A stretch of DNA of 64,000 nt from an uncultured Lachnospiraceae bacterium (GCA_951801955.1 CATOOV010000002.1:62001-126000), one strand, 5' to 3'; positions 52,604-62,060 are shown, counted from the first letter of the stretch. Notes: generated from the sequence alone by a model not told the origin. Numbers and translations are program-made.

Positions 52604-54601
52604 ATGGAGACAAATTTTTTGCCGATTTGCCGGGAGGACATGGAAAAAAGGAAGATAGGACAATTTGATTTTGTGTATGTAATCGGGGATGCCTACGTGG
52701 ACCATCCTTCTTTTGGACATGCAATTATCAGCCGACTGTTGGAAGCACATGGTTATACTGTGGGCATTATTTCCCAGCCGGATTGGAGGCAAAAGGAAAG
52801 TATTGCGATCTATGGGGAACCTCGGCTTGGATTTTTAGTCAGCGGTGGAAATATGGACTCTATGGTAAACCATTACAGCGTGTCAAAACGGCTTAGGGAA
52901 AGGGATGCATTTACCCCTGGAGGAGTGATGGGAAAACGTCCAGACTATGCCACTGTGGTTTATAGCAATTTAATCCGGCAGACTTACAAGAAGACGCCCA
53001 TTCTGATCGGAGGCGTGGAGGCAAGCCTTAGACGTCTTGCACACTATGACTATTGGAGTAATAAAGTAAAGCGTTCTATTTTGCTGGACAGTGGGGCAGA
53101 CATCCTGATGTATGGCATGGGGGAACGCAGTATCCTTGCATTGGCAGAGTCATTGGACAGCGGACTTTGTGTTTCAGATATTACCTTTGTACCTGGGACA
53201 GTCTATAGGACTCAACAAAAAGAGGATATTTATGATGCCTTGTATCTTCCAGGATTTGAGTTCGTAAAAACAGAAAAACAAGCCTATGCGAAAAGTTTTT
53301 ATCTGCAGTACTGCAACACAGATCCTTTTAGCGGGAGACGTTTGGTGGAGAGCTATCCCAACCATATTTTTGTTGTGCAGAATCCCCCTTCTAAGCCTTT
53401 GACCCAGCAGGAAATGGACGATGTATATGCGCTGCCCTATACACGTACCTATCACCCTTCTTATGAGGCTTTAGGAGGCGTTCCAGCCATTTCAGAAGTA
53501 AAGTTCAGCCTTACCAGCAACCGGGGCTGTTTTGGCGGCTGCAGCTTTTGTGCGCTCACCTTTCATCAAGGACGGATTATTCAATCCAGAAGCCATGATT
53601 CCATTGTGCAGGAAGCAGAGCTTTTGACAAAAGAAAAAGATTTTAAAGGATATATCCACGATGTAGGAGGACCTACTGCAAATTTCCGTTTTCCTGCATG
53701 TGAAAAACAGCTTTCCAAAGGGGCGTGTCCCCAAAAACAATGCCTGTTCCCAAAACCTTGCAGACAGTTAAAGGTGGACCACAAAGATTATTTAAAGTTG
53801 TTGAGAAAACTGCGGAGCCTGCCTGGAGTAAAAAAAGTATTTATCCGATCTGGAATCCGGTTTGATTATGTGCTGGCAGATTCGGACCATACGTTTCTGC
53901 AAGAACTGTGTAAGTATCATGTCAGCGGGCAGCTTAAAGTGGCGCCGGAACATATTTCAGATCAAGTATTGGAAAAAATGGGAAAGCCGAAGGCAGATAT
54001 ATATCATCAATTTGTGCGGGAGTATCAGAAGATCAATGAGAAATTAGGGAAAAAGCAGTATTTGGTTCCCTACCTGATGTCCTCCCATCCTGGCTCTACA
54101 TTGCAGGATGCCGTAAATCTTGCGGAATTTTTGCGAGATCTAGGTTATATGCCAGAACAAGTACAGGATTTTTATCCAACACCTTCTACAATTTCTACCT
54201 GTATGTATTATACTGGTTTAGATCCCCGTACCATGGAACCGGTATATGTAGCTCATAACCCACATGAAAAAGCCATGCAGCGCGCTTTAATCCAATACCG
54301 GGATCCCAAGAATTATGATTTGGTAAAAGAAGCGTTACAAAAAATAGGACGGATCGATTTGATCGGTTATGACAAGAATTGCCTGATACCTCCCAGGAGA
54401 AAAAATAACGGGTCAACCCATGTGCAGGACTATTATGACAGGAATGTAAAAGGACGGAGCAAATCAAAAAAGGTTCTTGGCACAAAAGAAAATTCTGGAA
54501 ATCCGAATAAAAAGAATGAAACATACCAGAATAGGGCTCTTGGCGGCGAGTGGCAGCCCAAAAAGAAAAAGACAATCCGAAATGTCCATAAAAAGAAATA
54601 A
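52604..54601 (+). CDS. YgiQ-family radical SAM protein
   Basis: ATG 52604 follows ACAGGAGACTGCC. The 665 residues match the YgiQ family in length and start (FLPICREDMEKRKIGQFDFVYVIGDAYVDHPSFG). The radical-SAM cluster is GCFGGCSFCALTFHQGR near 315. More cysteines follow (CPQKQCLFPKPC), and the end is Lys/Asn-rich. The reaction of YgiQ proteins is not known. Family call secure. Confidence 0.95.
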   Translation: METNFLPICREDMEKRKIGQFDFVYVIGDAYVDHPSFGHAIISRLLEAHGYTVGIISQPDWRQKESIAIYGEPRLGFLVSGGNMDSMVNHYSVSKRLRERDAFTPGGVMGKRPDYATVVYSNLIRQTYKKTPILIGGVEASLRRLAHYDYWSNKVKRSILLDSGADILMYGMGERSILALAESLDSGLCVSDITFVPGTVYRTQQKEDIYDALYLPGFEFVKTEKQAYAKSFYLQYCNTDPFSGRRLVESYPNHIFVVQNPPSKPLTQQEMDDVYALPYTRTYHPSYEALGGVPAISEVKFSLTSNRGCFGGCSFCALTFHQGRIIQSRSHDSIVQEAELLTKEKDFKGYIHDVGGPTANFRFPACEKQLSKGACPQKQCLFPKPCRQLKVDHKDYLKLLRKLRSLPGVKKVFIRSGIRFDYVLADSDHTFLQELCKYHVSGQLKVAPEHISDQVLEKMGKPKADIYHQFVREYQKINEKLGKKQYLVPYLMSSHPGSTLQDAVNLAEFLRDLGYMPEQVQDFYPTPSTISTCMYYTGLDPRTMEPVYVAHNPHEKAMQRALIQYRDPKNYDLVKEALQKIGRIDLIGYDKNCLIPPRRKNNGSTHVQDYYDRNVKGRSKSKKVLGTKENSGNPNKKNETYQNRALGGEWQPKKKKTIRNVHKKK

Positions 54602-54701
54602 ATTTCCCCGATAAGAGCCAAATACCAAGCAGCAAGCCGAGGCATGATTTCATTTGTTTTTACTTTCGTGCGAATAAAGGAACTGATACAGGGAGGAACG
54701 A

Positions 54702-55790
54702 ATGCAAAAGTTTCAGATAGGCAAAAATGAGGCGGGACAAAGGTTTGACAAATACTTAAAAAAACTTTTGTCCAAAGCTCCTGGCAGCTTTATTTACAAG
54801 ATGCTCCGCAAAAAAAATATCAAACTAAATGGAAAAAAAGCGGATGGTTCTGAAAAACTGAATATCAAAGATACCGTGGAATTGTTTTTGTCCGAGGATA
54901 CCTTTTCAAAATTTGCGTCCCCCATGTTGGAATCTGATGAAATCTCTTCTGGTGGACAGCAGGAAAACAGCCAGGATTACCCTTATATCCCTTTGGATAT
55001 TATCTATGAGGATGAAGATATTTTAGTAATCAATAAACCTTCTGGGATGTTATCCCAAAAGGCGAAACCAGATGATCTTTCAGCAAATGAATATATCATT
55101 GGTTATCTTTTGAATCAGCATACGATCTCTAAGAAGGATTTGGCAACTTTCCGCCCGTCCATCTGCAACCGCTTAGACCGGAATACTTCTGGGCTTTTAA
55201 TTGCAGGAAAAAGTCTGAAAGGGCTTCAGGATATGGCAGGGCAGTTAAATAACCGTTCTGTTGAGAAATATTATTGTTGTCTTGTAAAAGGACAAGTTAC
55301 GAAATATCAGGTGATAGAAGGGTGGCTGCAAAAAGAAAATGCCAGCAACCAAGTAAAGATATTCGGCTCCAAAATGCCAGGGAGCAAATATATTAAAACA
55401 GCATATACCGCATTGAGTTGCTTTTTGCGCTCTGATTTAAACGGTATGAATAAACAAGGGGCTGCCGATGGAAGTGTAAGCAAAAAAGAGAGGGAACTGG
55501 AATCTTATACTTTATTGGAGGTACACCTGGTCACAGGGCGTTCCCATCAGATCAGGGCGCATCTCGCCTCAATCGGGCACCCTATTGTGGGAGATTCAAA
55601 ATATGGAGACAAAACAGTAAATGACTGGTTCTATCAGCATTATCAAATCCGTTCCCAGATGCTTCACGCATACCGCATGAAAATGCAGGATGGCAGGGAG
55701 CTGCGGGCTCCAATGGGAGAAGAATTTCAACGGGTGATTCCGTTAGGCAAAGAGGAGGACATATGGCAACATGGAATTCACGAGGACTGA
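54702..55790 (+). CDS. RluA-family (RluC/D-type) pseudouridine synthase
   Basis: ATG 54702 follows CAGGGAGGAACGA. The 362 residues contain an S4-like RNA-binding start (LLSKAPGSFIYKMLRKKNIKLNGKKA), the catalytic Asp in CNRLDRNTSGLLIAGKS, and VTGRSHQIRAHLASIGHPIVGDSKYG, typical of RluA-class enzymes acting on 23S rRNA. The 3' end overlaps recU by 28 bases. Confidence 0.94.
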   Translation: MQKFQIGKNEAGQRFDKYLKKLLSKAPGSFIYKMLRKKNIKLNGKKADGSEKLNIKDTVELFLSEDTFSKFASPMLESDEISSGGQQENSQDYPYIPLDIIYEDEDILVINKPSGMLSQKAKPDDLSANEYIIGYLLNQHTISKKDLATFRPSICNRLDRNTSGLLIAGKSLKGLQDMAGQLNNRSVEKYYCCLVKGQVTKYQVIEGWLQKENASNQVKIFGSKMPGSKYIKTAYTALSCFLRSDLNGMNKQGAADGSVSKKERELESYTLLEVHLVTGRSHQIRAHLASIGHPIVGDSKYGDKTVNDWFYQHYQIRSQMLHAYRMKMQDGRELRAPMGEEFQRVIPLGKEEDIWQHGIHED

Positions 55791-56296
55791 GAGGTTCCAC
55801 ACTGGAAGAATTTATAAATCTTACCAATGAAAAGTACGAGGAACATGGGCTTGCGCTGATTCAAAAGGTTCCAACGCCTATTACCCCTATCAATATTGAC
55901 AAGGACAATCATCATATTACACTTGCCTATTTTGACCAAAAGAGTACCGTAGATTATATTGGCGCTGTACAGGGGATTCCCATATGTTTTGATGCAAAAG
56001 AATGTCATACTGATACGTTTCCCCTGCAAAATATACATCCTCACCAAGTACATTTTATGGAGAAATTTGAAAAACAGCAGGGAGTGGCATTTCTGCTGAT
56101 TTTTTATTCCCACCGAAATGAGAGTTACTATCTTCGCTTTCAAAAAATGATGGAATTTTGGAATCGTGCTGCGGAGGGCGGCAGAAAAAGTTTTCGATAT
56201 GAGGAACTGGAAGGGGAATATTTTTTGAAATCAAAAGGAGGTATTTTAGTTCCATATCTGGATGCCATACAAAAGGATCTGGAAATGCGGGAATAA
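55763..56296 (+). CDS. recU: Holliday junction resolvase RecU
   Basis: ATG 55763 follows CAAAGAGGAGGACAT, within the end of the pseudouridine synthase gene. The 177 residues have the nuclease motif TVDYIGAVQGIPICFDAKEC (metal-binding Asp and the D-x-K-E element) and QVHFMEKFEKQQGVAFLLI, as in RecU. RecU resolves four-way junctions in Firmicutes recombination. Confidence 0.94.
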   Translation: MATWNSRGLRGSTLEEFINLTNEKYEEHGLALIQKVPTPITPINIDKDNHHITLAYFDQKSTVDYIGAVQGIPICFDAKECHTDTFPLQNIHPHQVHFMEKFEKQQGVAFLLIFYSHRNESYYLRFQKMMEFWNRAAEGGRKSFRYEELEGEYFLKSKGGILVPYLDAIQKDLEMRE

Positions 56297-56426
56297 ACAT
56301 GAGAATCTATGTTTGTTTCCAGGAACTATTGATAAACGTTGATATAAGGAATATAATTACATTACAAACACTTGGAATGCTGGATTCAATCCCCTGGAAA
56401 ACTTTTCGGGAGCCATTCAAAAAAGG

Positions 56427-56455
56427 TTGACTTTTTTATCTTTCTCCTATATAAT
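56427..56455 (+). promoter_or_regulatory. Sigma-A promoter of the his operon
   Basis: TTGACT at 56427-56432, 17 bases, then TATAAT at 56450-56455. One of the best promoters in the window, about 190 bases before hisZ. Confidence 0.85.
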
Positions 56456-56461
56456 ATGCGT

Positions 56462-56647
56462 GTTTTAACTAGACAATTTAATATGGTAGCGTGATAAAGT
56501 ATCGTTTGGATTTTATTGCGTAAATTTATGAGACACTCTGCGAGGATGGGGAAGGGGTTCGTGCATGTACCATGCCAGCGAATGTTGAGCCAAATCCCAT
56601 GGCAAGAATCGCAGGGGTGAGTTTGGAATCAGAAAGGATATTTACAT
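56462..56647 (+). promoter_or_regulatory. Structured 5' leader of the his operon
   Basis: Nested complementary blocks suggest one folded RNA: TGCGA/TCGCA outermost, ATGGGGA/TCCCAT inside, and TTCGTGCATG/CATGCCAGCGAA innermost. I find no T-box sequence (TGGNACCGCG), no run of His codons and no intrinsic terminator, so it is not a standard T-box or attenuator. A regulatory role is inferred from length and folding. Confidence 0.4.
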
Positions 56648-57835
56648 ATGGAACGCAAATTACTACACACACCAGAAGGTGTCCGGGATATCTATAACAT
56701 GGAATGTGCAAGAAAGCTTATTTTGCAGGATAATCTGCATGATTTGCTGAAAAAGTATGGTTATCATGCAATTGAGACGCCCACATTTGAATTTTTTGAT
56801 ATTTTTAGCCGGGAAATTGGTACAACCCCATCGAAAGATTTATATAAATTTTTTGACCGTGAAGGAAATACGTTGGTGCTCCGTCCTGATATGACCCCTT
56901 CCATTGCAAGGTGTGTGGCTAAATATTATGGAGATGAAGAATTTCCTGTGCGTCTTTGTTATATGGGAAATACCTTTATTAATAACAGCAGCTACCAGGG
57001 CAGGTTAAAGGAAAATACTCAGCTTGGGGCAGAATTGGTGGGAGACAATTCTGTCGCTGCTGATGCAGAAATTCTTGCCCTTGTTGTAAATGCGCTGAAA
57101 ACAGCCGGATTAAAGGAATTTCAGATTGGCGTAGGGCATGTGGATTTTTTCCGTGGACTGGTACATGCCGCGGAGTTAAAAGAAGATCTGGAAAATGAAT
57201 TGATTACACTGATTTCCAATAAAAATTTTTTCGGAGTGGAAGAACTGATGGATTCCCTTCATCTTCCAAAACCTTTAAAAGAACTGTTTTCTATGCTCGG
57301 CAGTCTGAGTATGACAGAGGATATGCTGAAACGGGCAAAAGAATTATCAGAAGGATTTCCATTGATTCTAAAGGCTTTGAGACGTTTGGAGGAGCTGATG
57401 CAGGTTTTATCTTGCTATGGGGTGCAGCATTATGTTTCCATCGAACCTGGAATGCTCAGCAGTTATCATTATTATACAGGGATTATCTTTGCAGGGTATA
57501 CATTTGGCAGCGGAGAACCAATTGTAAAAGGCGGTCGTTATGATCATCTTATAGATTATTTTGGAAAACATGCGCCTTCTATTGGGTTTGCAGTAGTAAT
57601 TGACCAGCTTTTAGCCGCATTATCCAGACAAAAAATTGAGATTCCAACAGACAGCAGCCAGACTTTAATTGTATATTCGAAAGAAAAACAGGACGATGCC
57701 ATTCAAAAAGCGGTATCTTTGCGGGAGCAGGGAAGAGGTGCATCTTTAGTGCTGCGGCAGGAAGGCAGGACAAATGAAGAATATCACTCTTATGCAGGAC
57801 GTATGCATATGCAGGAGGTTGTTTTTCTTTCTTAA
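56648..57835 (+). CDS. hisZ: ATP phosphoribosyltransferase regulatory subunit HisZ
   Basis: ATG 56648 follows AGAAAGGATATTTAC. The 395 residues resemble class II histidyl-tRNA synthetase (LHTPEGVRDIYNMECARK, VLRPDMTPSIARCVA, KGGRYDHLIDYFG) but lack the anticodon-binding domain, as in HisZ. HisZ joins short HisG to form the first enzyme of histidine synthesis. The nearby short hisG supports this. Confidence 0.95.
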   Translation: MERKLLHTPEGVRDIYNMECARKLILQDNLHDLLKKYGYHAIETPTFEFFDIFSREIGTTPSKDLYKFFDREGNTLVLRPDMTPSIARCVAKYYGDEEFPVRLCYMGNTFINNSSYQGRLKENTQLGAELVGDNSVAADAEILALVVNALKTAGLKEFQIGVGHVDFFRGLVHAAELKEDLENELITLISNKNFFGVEELMDSLHLPKPLKELFSMLGSLSMTEDMLKRAKELSEGFPLILKALRRLEELMQVLSCYGVQHYVSIEPGMLSSYHYYTGIIFAGYTFGSGEPIVKGGRYDHLIDYFGKHAPSIGFAVVIDQLLAALSRQKIEIPTDSSQTLIVYSKEKQDDAIQKAVSLREQGRGASLVLRQEGRTNEEYHSYAGRMHMQEVVFLS

Positions 57836-57885
57836 GAACGTTGGGTACACTGGTGCAATCATATCGAGCATAGATGGCGGAAAGA

Positions 57886-57955
57886 GTGAAAGAATTTGTT
57901 AATCCTTTCACTAATTACCTGTATGTGCTGAAAAACGTACAGAATGGAGGAAAAC
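57886..57955 (+). promoter_or_regulatory. Two-hairpin leader repeat with ribosome site, copy 3
   Basis: GTGAAAG-AATTTGTTAATC-CTTTCAC is hairpin 1 (seven-base stem). CTGTATGT-GCTGAAAA-ACGTACAG is hairpin 2 (eight-base stem with one weak pair). AATGGAGGAAAAC then leads into the hisG ATG 57956. Very close to copy 2. Confidence 0.8.
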
Positions 57956-58594
57956 ATGAGATATTTAACATTTGCATTGGGGAAAGGGCGTCTGGCAAGA
58001 CAAACCCTGGAAACTTTTGAAAAAATAGGAATTACCTGTCAGGAAATGAAAGATAAGGATACAAGAAAACTAATTTTTGTAAACGAAGAATTGAAATTAA
58101 AATTTTTTCTTGCAAAAGGTCCAGATGTTCCCACATATGTGGAATATGGGGCGGCAGATATCGGTGTGGTAGGAAAAGACACAATTTTAGAGGAGGCACG
58201 CAATATCTATGAGGTTTTGGATTTGGGATTTGGCAAATGCCGGATGTGCGTCTGCGGTCCCAAGAAAGCACAGGAATTGTTGCAGCATCATGAATTGATT
58301 CGGGTTGCCACTAAGTATCCCAGAATTGCCAAAGATTATTTTTACAATAAAAAGCATCAAACAGTAGAAATCATCAAATTAAACGGCTCCATTGAGCTTG
58401 CGCCGATTGTCGGCCTATCTGAGGTGATTGTAGATATCGTAGAGACAGGTTCTACCCTGCGGGAAAATGGATTGGGTGTGCTGGAAGAGGTTTGCCCTCT
58501 TTCCGCTCGGATGGTGGTAAACCAAGTCAGTATGAAAATGGAAAATGAACGTATTACAAAATTGATTCGGGATCTCAAAGAAGTCCTTTTGTAA
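57956..58594 (+). CDS. hisG: ATP phosphoribosyltransferase, short form
   Basis: ATG 57956 after AATGGAGGAAAAC gives 212 residues starting [19 protein letters not shown]. It has [16 protein letters not shown] and the PRPP-binding [15 protein letters not shown]. It lacks the C-terminal regulatory domain, as expected of the HisZ-dependent form. It is separated from hisZ by 120 bases containing the leader repeat, so its translation may be set apart from hisZ. Confidence 0.96.
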   Translation: MRYLTFALGKGRLARQTLETFEKIGITCQEMKDKDTRKLIFVNEELKLKFFLAKGPDVPTYVEYGAADIGVVGKDTILEEARNIYEVLDLGFGKCRMCVCGPKKAQELLQHHELIRVATKYPRIAKDYFYNKKHQTVEIIKLNGSIELAPIVGLSEVIVDIVETGSTLRENGLGVLEEVCPLSARMVVNQVSMKMENERITKLIRDLKEVLL

Positions 58595-58670
58595 TATTCA
58601 AAATGCTGCCCATGATATAATCGGGAGCCATCTCCCAACTGATATACCAAAACAGATAAGGAGAAAACCT

Positions 58671-59966
58671 ATGAGAATATTAAAATTAACAGAGGGTTCC
58701 AGAAATAACCTTTTGGAAGATCTTTTAAAACGAAGCCCAAACAGCTATAAACAATATGAGGAACGTGTACATACCATTATTGAAAAGGTGCGCAGTGAAC
58801 GTGACCAGGCTGTTTTTCAATATACCAAACAATTTGATGGCGCACAGGTCAATGCGCAAAATATTCAAGTGGCCAGGGAAGAAATTGGCGAGGCATACCG
58901 CCTGGTAGATGGCAAATTGATCACAGTTATGAAAAAATCCCTGGAAAATATCAAAGCGTACCATGAAAAACAAAAGCAATACAGTTGGTTTGACAGCAGA
59001 CCAGATGGTGTAATGCTGGGACAGAAAGTTACCCCTATTGCTCGTGTGGGAGTGTATGTGCCAGGAGGAAAAGCTGCTTATCCATCTTCTGTATTGATGA
59101 ACGTACTTCCGGCAAAGGTAGCAGGGGTGGAAAAGATTGTAATGACTACTCCCTGTAACAAAGAAGGAAAGGTAAATCCAGCAACTCTCGTGGCTGCAGA
59201 TCTTGCCGGTGTGGATGAGATCTATAAAGTGGGAGGCGCCCATGCCATCGCGGCACTTGCCTTTGGAACAGAGAGTATTCCAAAGGTTGATAAAATTGTA
59301 GGACCTGGAAATATTTATGTGGCTCTTGCTAAGAAAGCAGTGTTTGGACACGTAAGTATTGATTCCATTGCAGGACCAAGTGAAATTCTGGTTCTGGCAG
59401 ATGAAACGGCAAATCCAAGGTACGCAGCGGCAGATCTGTTATCCCAGGCAGAGCATGATGAATTGGCAAGTGCAATTTTAATTACCACCAGCCTGCAGTT
59501 TGCCCAGCAGGTATCCCAAGAGATAGACAAATTTACGGCAGAGCTTTCACGAAAAGAAATTATAGAAAAATCTCTGGAAAATTATGGTTATATTTTAGTG
59601 GCAGAAAATCTGGATGAGGCAATTGATACATGCAATGAAATTGCATCCGAACATTTGGAAATTTTAACGGCAAATCCTTTTGAAGTTATGATGAAGATAA
59701 AAAATGCGGGCGCTATATTTTTGGGAGAATATTCCAGCGAACCATTGGGTGATTATTTTGCAGGACCTAACCATGTGCTTCCAACCAATGGGACAGCGAA
59801 ATTTTTCTCTCCATTAGGGGTAGATGATTTTATTAAGAAATCTAGCATTATTTCTTATTCCAAAGAGGCTCTAGAGCCCATTTGCCAGGATATTATACAG
59901 TTTGCTTCCTCAGAACAGTTGACGGCACATGCAAATTCCATTAAAGTAAGATTTGAAGAATCATAA
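58671..59966 (+). CDS. hisD: Histidinol dehydrogenase
   Basis: ATG 58671 follows AAGGAGAAAACCT. The 431 residues match HisD: GVYVPGGKAAYPSSVLMNVLPA, KIVGPGNIYVALAKK, IAGPSEILVLAD, and ASEHLEILT near the end. It oxidises histidinol to histidine with two NAD. A GGGAG-CCAT-CTCCC hairpin lies in the hisG-hisD gap. Confidence 0.97.
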   Translation: MRILKLTEGSRNNLLEDLLKRSPNSYKQYEERVHTIIEKVRSERDQAVFQYTKQFDGAQVNAQNIQVAREEIGEAYRLVDGKLITVMKKSLENIKAYHEKQKQYSWFDSRPDGVMLGQKVTPIARVGVYVPGGKAAYPSSVLMNVLPAKVAGVEKIVMTTPCNKEGKVNPATLVAADLAGVDEIYKVGGAHAIAALAFGTESIPKVDKIVGPGNIYVALAKKAVFGHVSIDSIAGPSEILVLADETANPRYAAADLLSQAEHDELASAILITTSLQFAQQVSQEIDKFTAELSRKEIIEKSLENYGYILVAENLDEAIDTCNEIASEHLEILTANPFEVMMKIKNAGAIFLGEYSSEPLGDYFAGPNHVLPTNGTAKFFSPLGVDDFIKKSSIISYSKEALEPICQDIIQFASSEQLTAHANSIKVRFEES

Positions 59967-60013
59967 AACCAGGACTCTGGTTTATCTTCATGGCAAATAA
60001 GGCAAGTATGCAG

Positions 60014-60065
60014 AAGTGCACCTGACATGCCGAATGGCATGACAGGGCGCCCTTTAGGTGTACTT
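60014..60065 (+). other. Nested hairpin in the hisD-hisB spacer
   Basis: The outer stem AAGTGCACCT/AGGTGTACTT (ten bases with a G-U pair) encloses CATGCC-GAA-TGGCATG and a palindromic GGGCGCCC. No T-run follows, and hisB starts 40 bases later. It may be a processing or stability element inside the operon mRNA. Confidence 0.55.
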
Positions 60066-60104
60066 TAATTACGCAAAAGAATAAGTAGGAAATGAGGAAT
60101 CATA

Positions 60105-60698
60105 ATGTCAGCAGAAAGAATTGCCAGGCAGCACCGAAAGACAAAAGAAACAGATATCAGCCTGACCTTAAATTTGGATGGGAGTGGAAATACAGAGCTG
60201 AATACAGGGATCGGTTTTTTTGACCATATGCTGGACGGATTTGCACGTCATGGCTTTTTTGACCTTAAGGTCCAAGTGGAGGGGGATCTGATTGTAGATA
60301 CGCATCATTCCATTGAAGATACAGGAATTGTCATGGGAAATGCCATTCGGTTTGCTGCAAGGGATAAAAGAGGATTAAAGCGTTATGGAAGCTGTATTCT
60401 GCCTATGGATGAAACTTTGGTGCTCTGTGCTATTGATCTGGGCGGAAGACCATATTTTTCTTTTGAAGGTGAATTTACCGCTGAAAGGATTGGATATATG
60501 GAAACAGAGATGGTGCGGGAATTTTTTTATGCAATATCCTATAGTGCAGGAATGAATCTCCATATGAAAATTTTATCTGGAACCAACAACCATCATATGG
60601 TGGAAGCTCTCTTTAAGGCATTCGGGCGCGCTTTGGATGAGGCAACCGGAAAAGATCCCAGAACAACAGATATTATGTCAACGAAAGGTAGTTTATAG
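60105..60698 (+). CDS. hisB: Imidazoleglycerol-phosphate dehydratase
   Basis: ATG 60105 follows GAAATGAGGAATCATA. The 197 residues contain the manganese-binding motifs GFFDHMLDGFARHGFFDL, DTHHSIEDTGI and GTNNHHMVEALFKAFGRAL, the monofunctional dehydratase form. It makes imidazole acetol phosphate. Eight bases before the HisIE fusion gene. Confidence 0.96.
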   Translation: MSAERIARQHRKTKETDISLTLNLDGSGNTELNTGIGFFDHMLDGFARHGFFDLKVQVEGDLIVDTHHSIEDTGIVMGNAIRFAARDKRGLKRYGSCILPMDETLVLCAIDLGGRPYFSFEGEFTAERIGYMETEMVREFFYAISYSAGMNLHMKILSGTNNHHMVEALFKAFGRALDEATGKDPRTTDIMSTKGSL

Positions 60699-60706
60699 GT
60701 GAAATT

Positions 60707-61987
60707 ATGGAATACAAAAACCTAATTGCCACGATTTATTTAAAAAACGGCGTGGCAGTAAAAGGACGGGGGAATATGGAAAGCGCCGGAGACTGGAAAG
60801 AACTGGCGAAGGTGTATAATGACAGCGGTGTTGATAAATTGTATGTGTTTGACCTTGCTGATACGGAAAAAGAACACGACATCAATCTGCATGCCCTCAA
60901 GGAATTGTGCCATATCATCGAAATACCGATTTATGGCGCTGGACGTATTGAACATCTGGAAGATATCAAAAAAATACTTTATGCTGGCTGCAAAGGCGTG
61001 ATTTTGGATAGTTCCAGACATGATATTATTCGGTTGGCAGAAGAAGGTGCAAGAAGGTTTGGAAAAGAAAAAATTTTGATCTCTATGGAAACCGTAGATC
61101 TGATCTTTAAACATAAAAAAGAAGTACAGGAACACATTCACAAATTGGTAGTGTTAAATGAGGATATTGTAGAATCACTGGAAAATATCACAAATCTTCC
61201 CTTTAGCGTAATTATTTCCAGTGATAATAAAAAGCACTGGATACAGATTTTGAAAAAAGAATGTGTGACGGGTATGGGAGGGGATTATGTCAGCAATCCC
61301 AATACAGATGTGATGAATTTAAAAATTCTTCTTGCCCAGCAAGGGATTGAGACACGGAAATTCAAATCTTCTATGCAGTGGTCAGAGTTCAAATTGAATG
61401 GAGATGGTATGATTCCTGTAATTGTGCAGGATTATCAAACTTGCGAAGTGTTAATGCTCGCCTATATGAATGAGGAAGCATACCACACGACCCTTGCATT
61501 GGGAAAAATGGCATATTACAGCCGAAGCCGGAAGAAATTGTGGATAAAAGGAGAAACTTCTGGTCATTACCAGTACGTCAAATCCTTGACCATTGACTGT
61601 GACAAAGATACCATTCTTGCCAAAGTATCTCAAGTAGGCGTGGCATGCCATACAGGAAACCCTACTTGTTTCTTTCAGGAATTAGTAAAAAAAGAGTATT
61701 CCAGCAAAAATCCATTAAATATATTCCAGGATATTTTTCATGTTATTTCTGAAAGAAAACTGAATCCCAGGGATGGTTCTTATACAAATTATCTCTTTGA
61801 CAAAGGCTTGGATAAAATTTTGAAAAAGATTGGTGAAGAAGCCACAGAGATTGTGATTGCCTCAAAAAATCCAGAACTGGAAGAGGTTAAATATGAGATT
61901 TCTGACTTGCTGTATCACTTGATTGTCTTGATGGTTGAAACAGGCATTACCTGGGAGGATATTGTAGAGGAATTAAATAGAAGATAA
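60707..61987 (+). CDS. hisIE: HisF-like pseudo-barrel fused to HisI-HisE
   Basis: The 426 residues hold three parts. Residues 1-220 resemble HisF/HisA barrels (LIATIYLKNGVAVKG, GVDKLYVFDLAD, IPIYGAGRIEHLEDIKKIL, KILLAQQGIETRKF), but the two catalytic Asp positions of HisF read Tyr (IYL for LDV, residue 11) and Glu (SMETV for AIDAK). Residues 225-320 are HisI (phosphoribosyl-AMP cyclohydrolase: YMNEEAYHTTLALGKMAYYSRSRKKLWIKGETSGHYQ, DCDKDTIL, CHTGNPTCF). Residues 340-426 are HisE (KILKKIGEEATEIVIASKN). It should carry out steps 2 and 3. The barrel is probably not a working HisF and may bind partners or metabolites. Confidence 0.9.
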   Translation: MEYKNLIATIYLKNGVAVKGRGNMESAGDWKELAKVYNDSGVDKLYVFDLADTEKEHDINLHALKELCHIIEIPIYGAGRIEHLEDIKKILYAGCKGVILDSSRHDIIRLAEEGARRFGKEKILISMETVDLIFKHKKEVQEHIHKLVVLNEDIVESLENITNLPFSVIISSDNKKHWIQILKKECVTGMGGDYVSNPNTDVMNLKILLAQQGIETRKFKSSMQWSEFKLNGDGMIPVIVQDYQTCEVLMLAYMNEEAYHTTLALGKMAYYSRSRKKLWIKGETSGHYQYVKSLTIDCDKDTILAKVSQVGVACHTGNPTCFFQELVKKEYSSKNPLNIFQDIFHVISERKLNPRDGSYTNYLFDKGLDKILKKIGEEATEIVIASKNPELEEVKYEISDLLYHLIVLMVETGITWEDIVEELNRR

Positions 61988-62007
61988 AGATGTTTTTCTG
62001 ACCTTTA

Positions 62008-62060
62008 AAGCCTCGGACTGTTTACATAATTTTATTATGTAAACAGTCCGAAGCTTTTTT
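62008..62060. terminator. Strong terminator of the his operon
   Basis: CGGACTGTTTACATAA pairs exactly with TTATGTAAACAGTCCG around a short AT loop, followed by AAGCTTTTTT. An AAAGC run on the left lets it also work for the convergent restriction gene. Confidence 0.88.

Noticed and set aside
56560-56622. tRNA-like or T-box structure in the his leader
   Set aside because: No CCA-like end, anticodon arm or T-box TGGNACCGCG sequence. The pairing is nested rather than cloverleaf.
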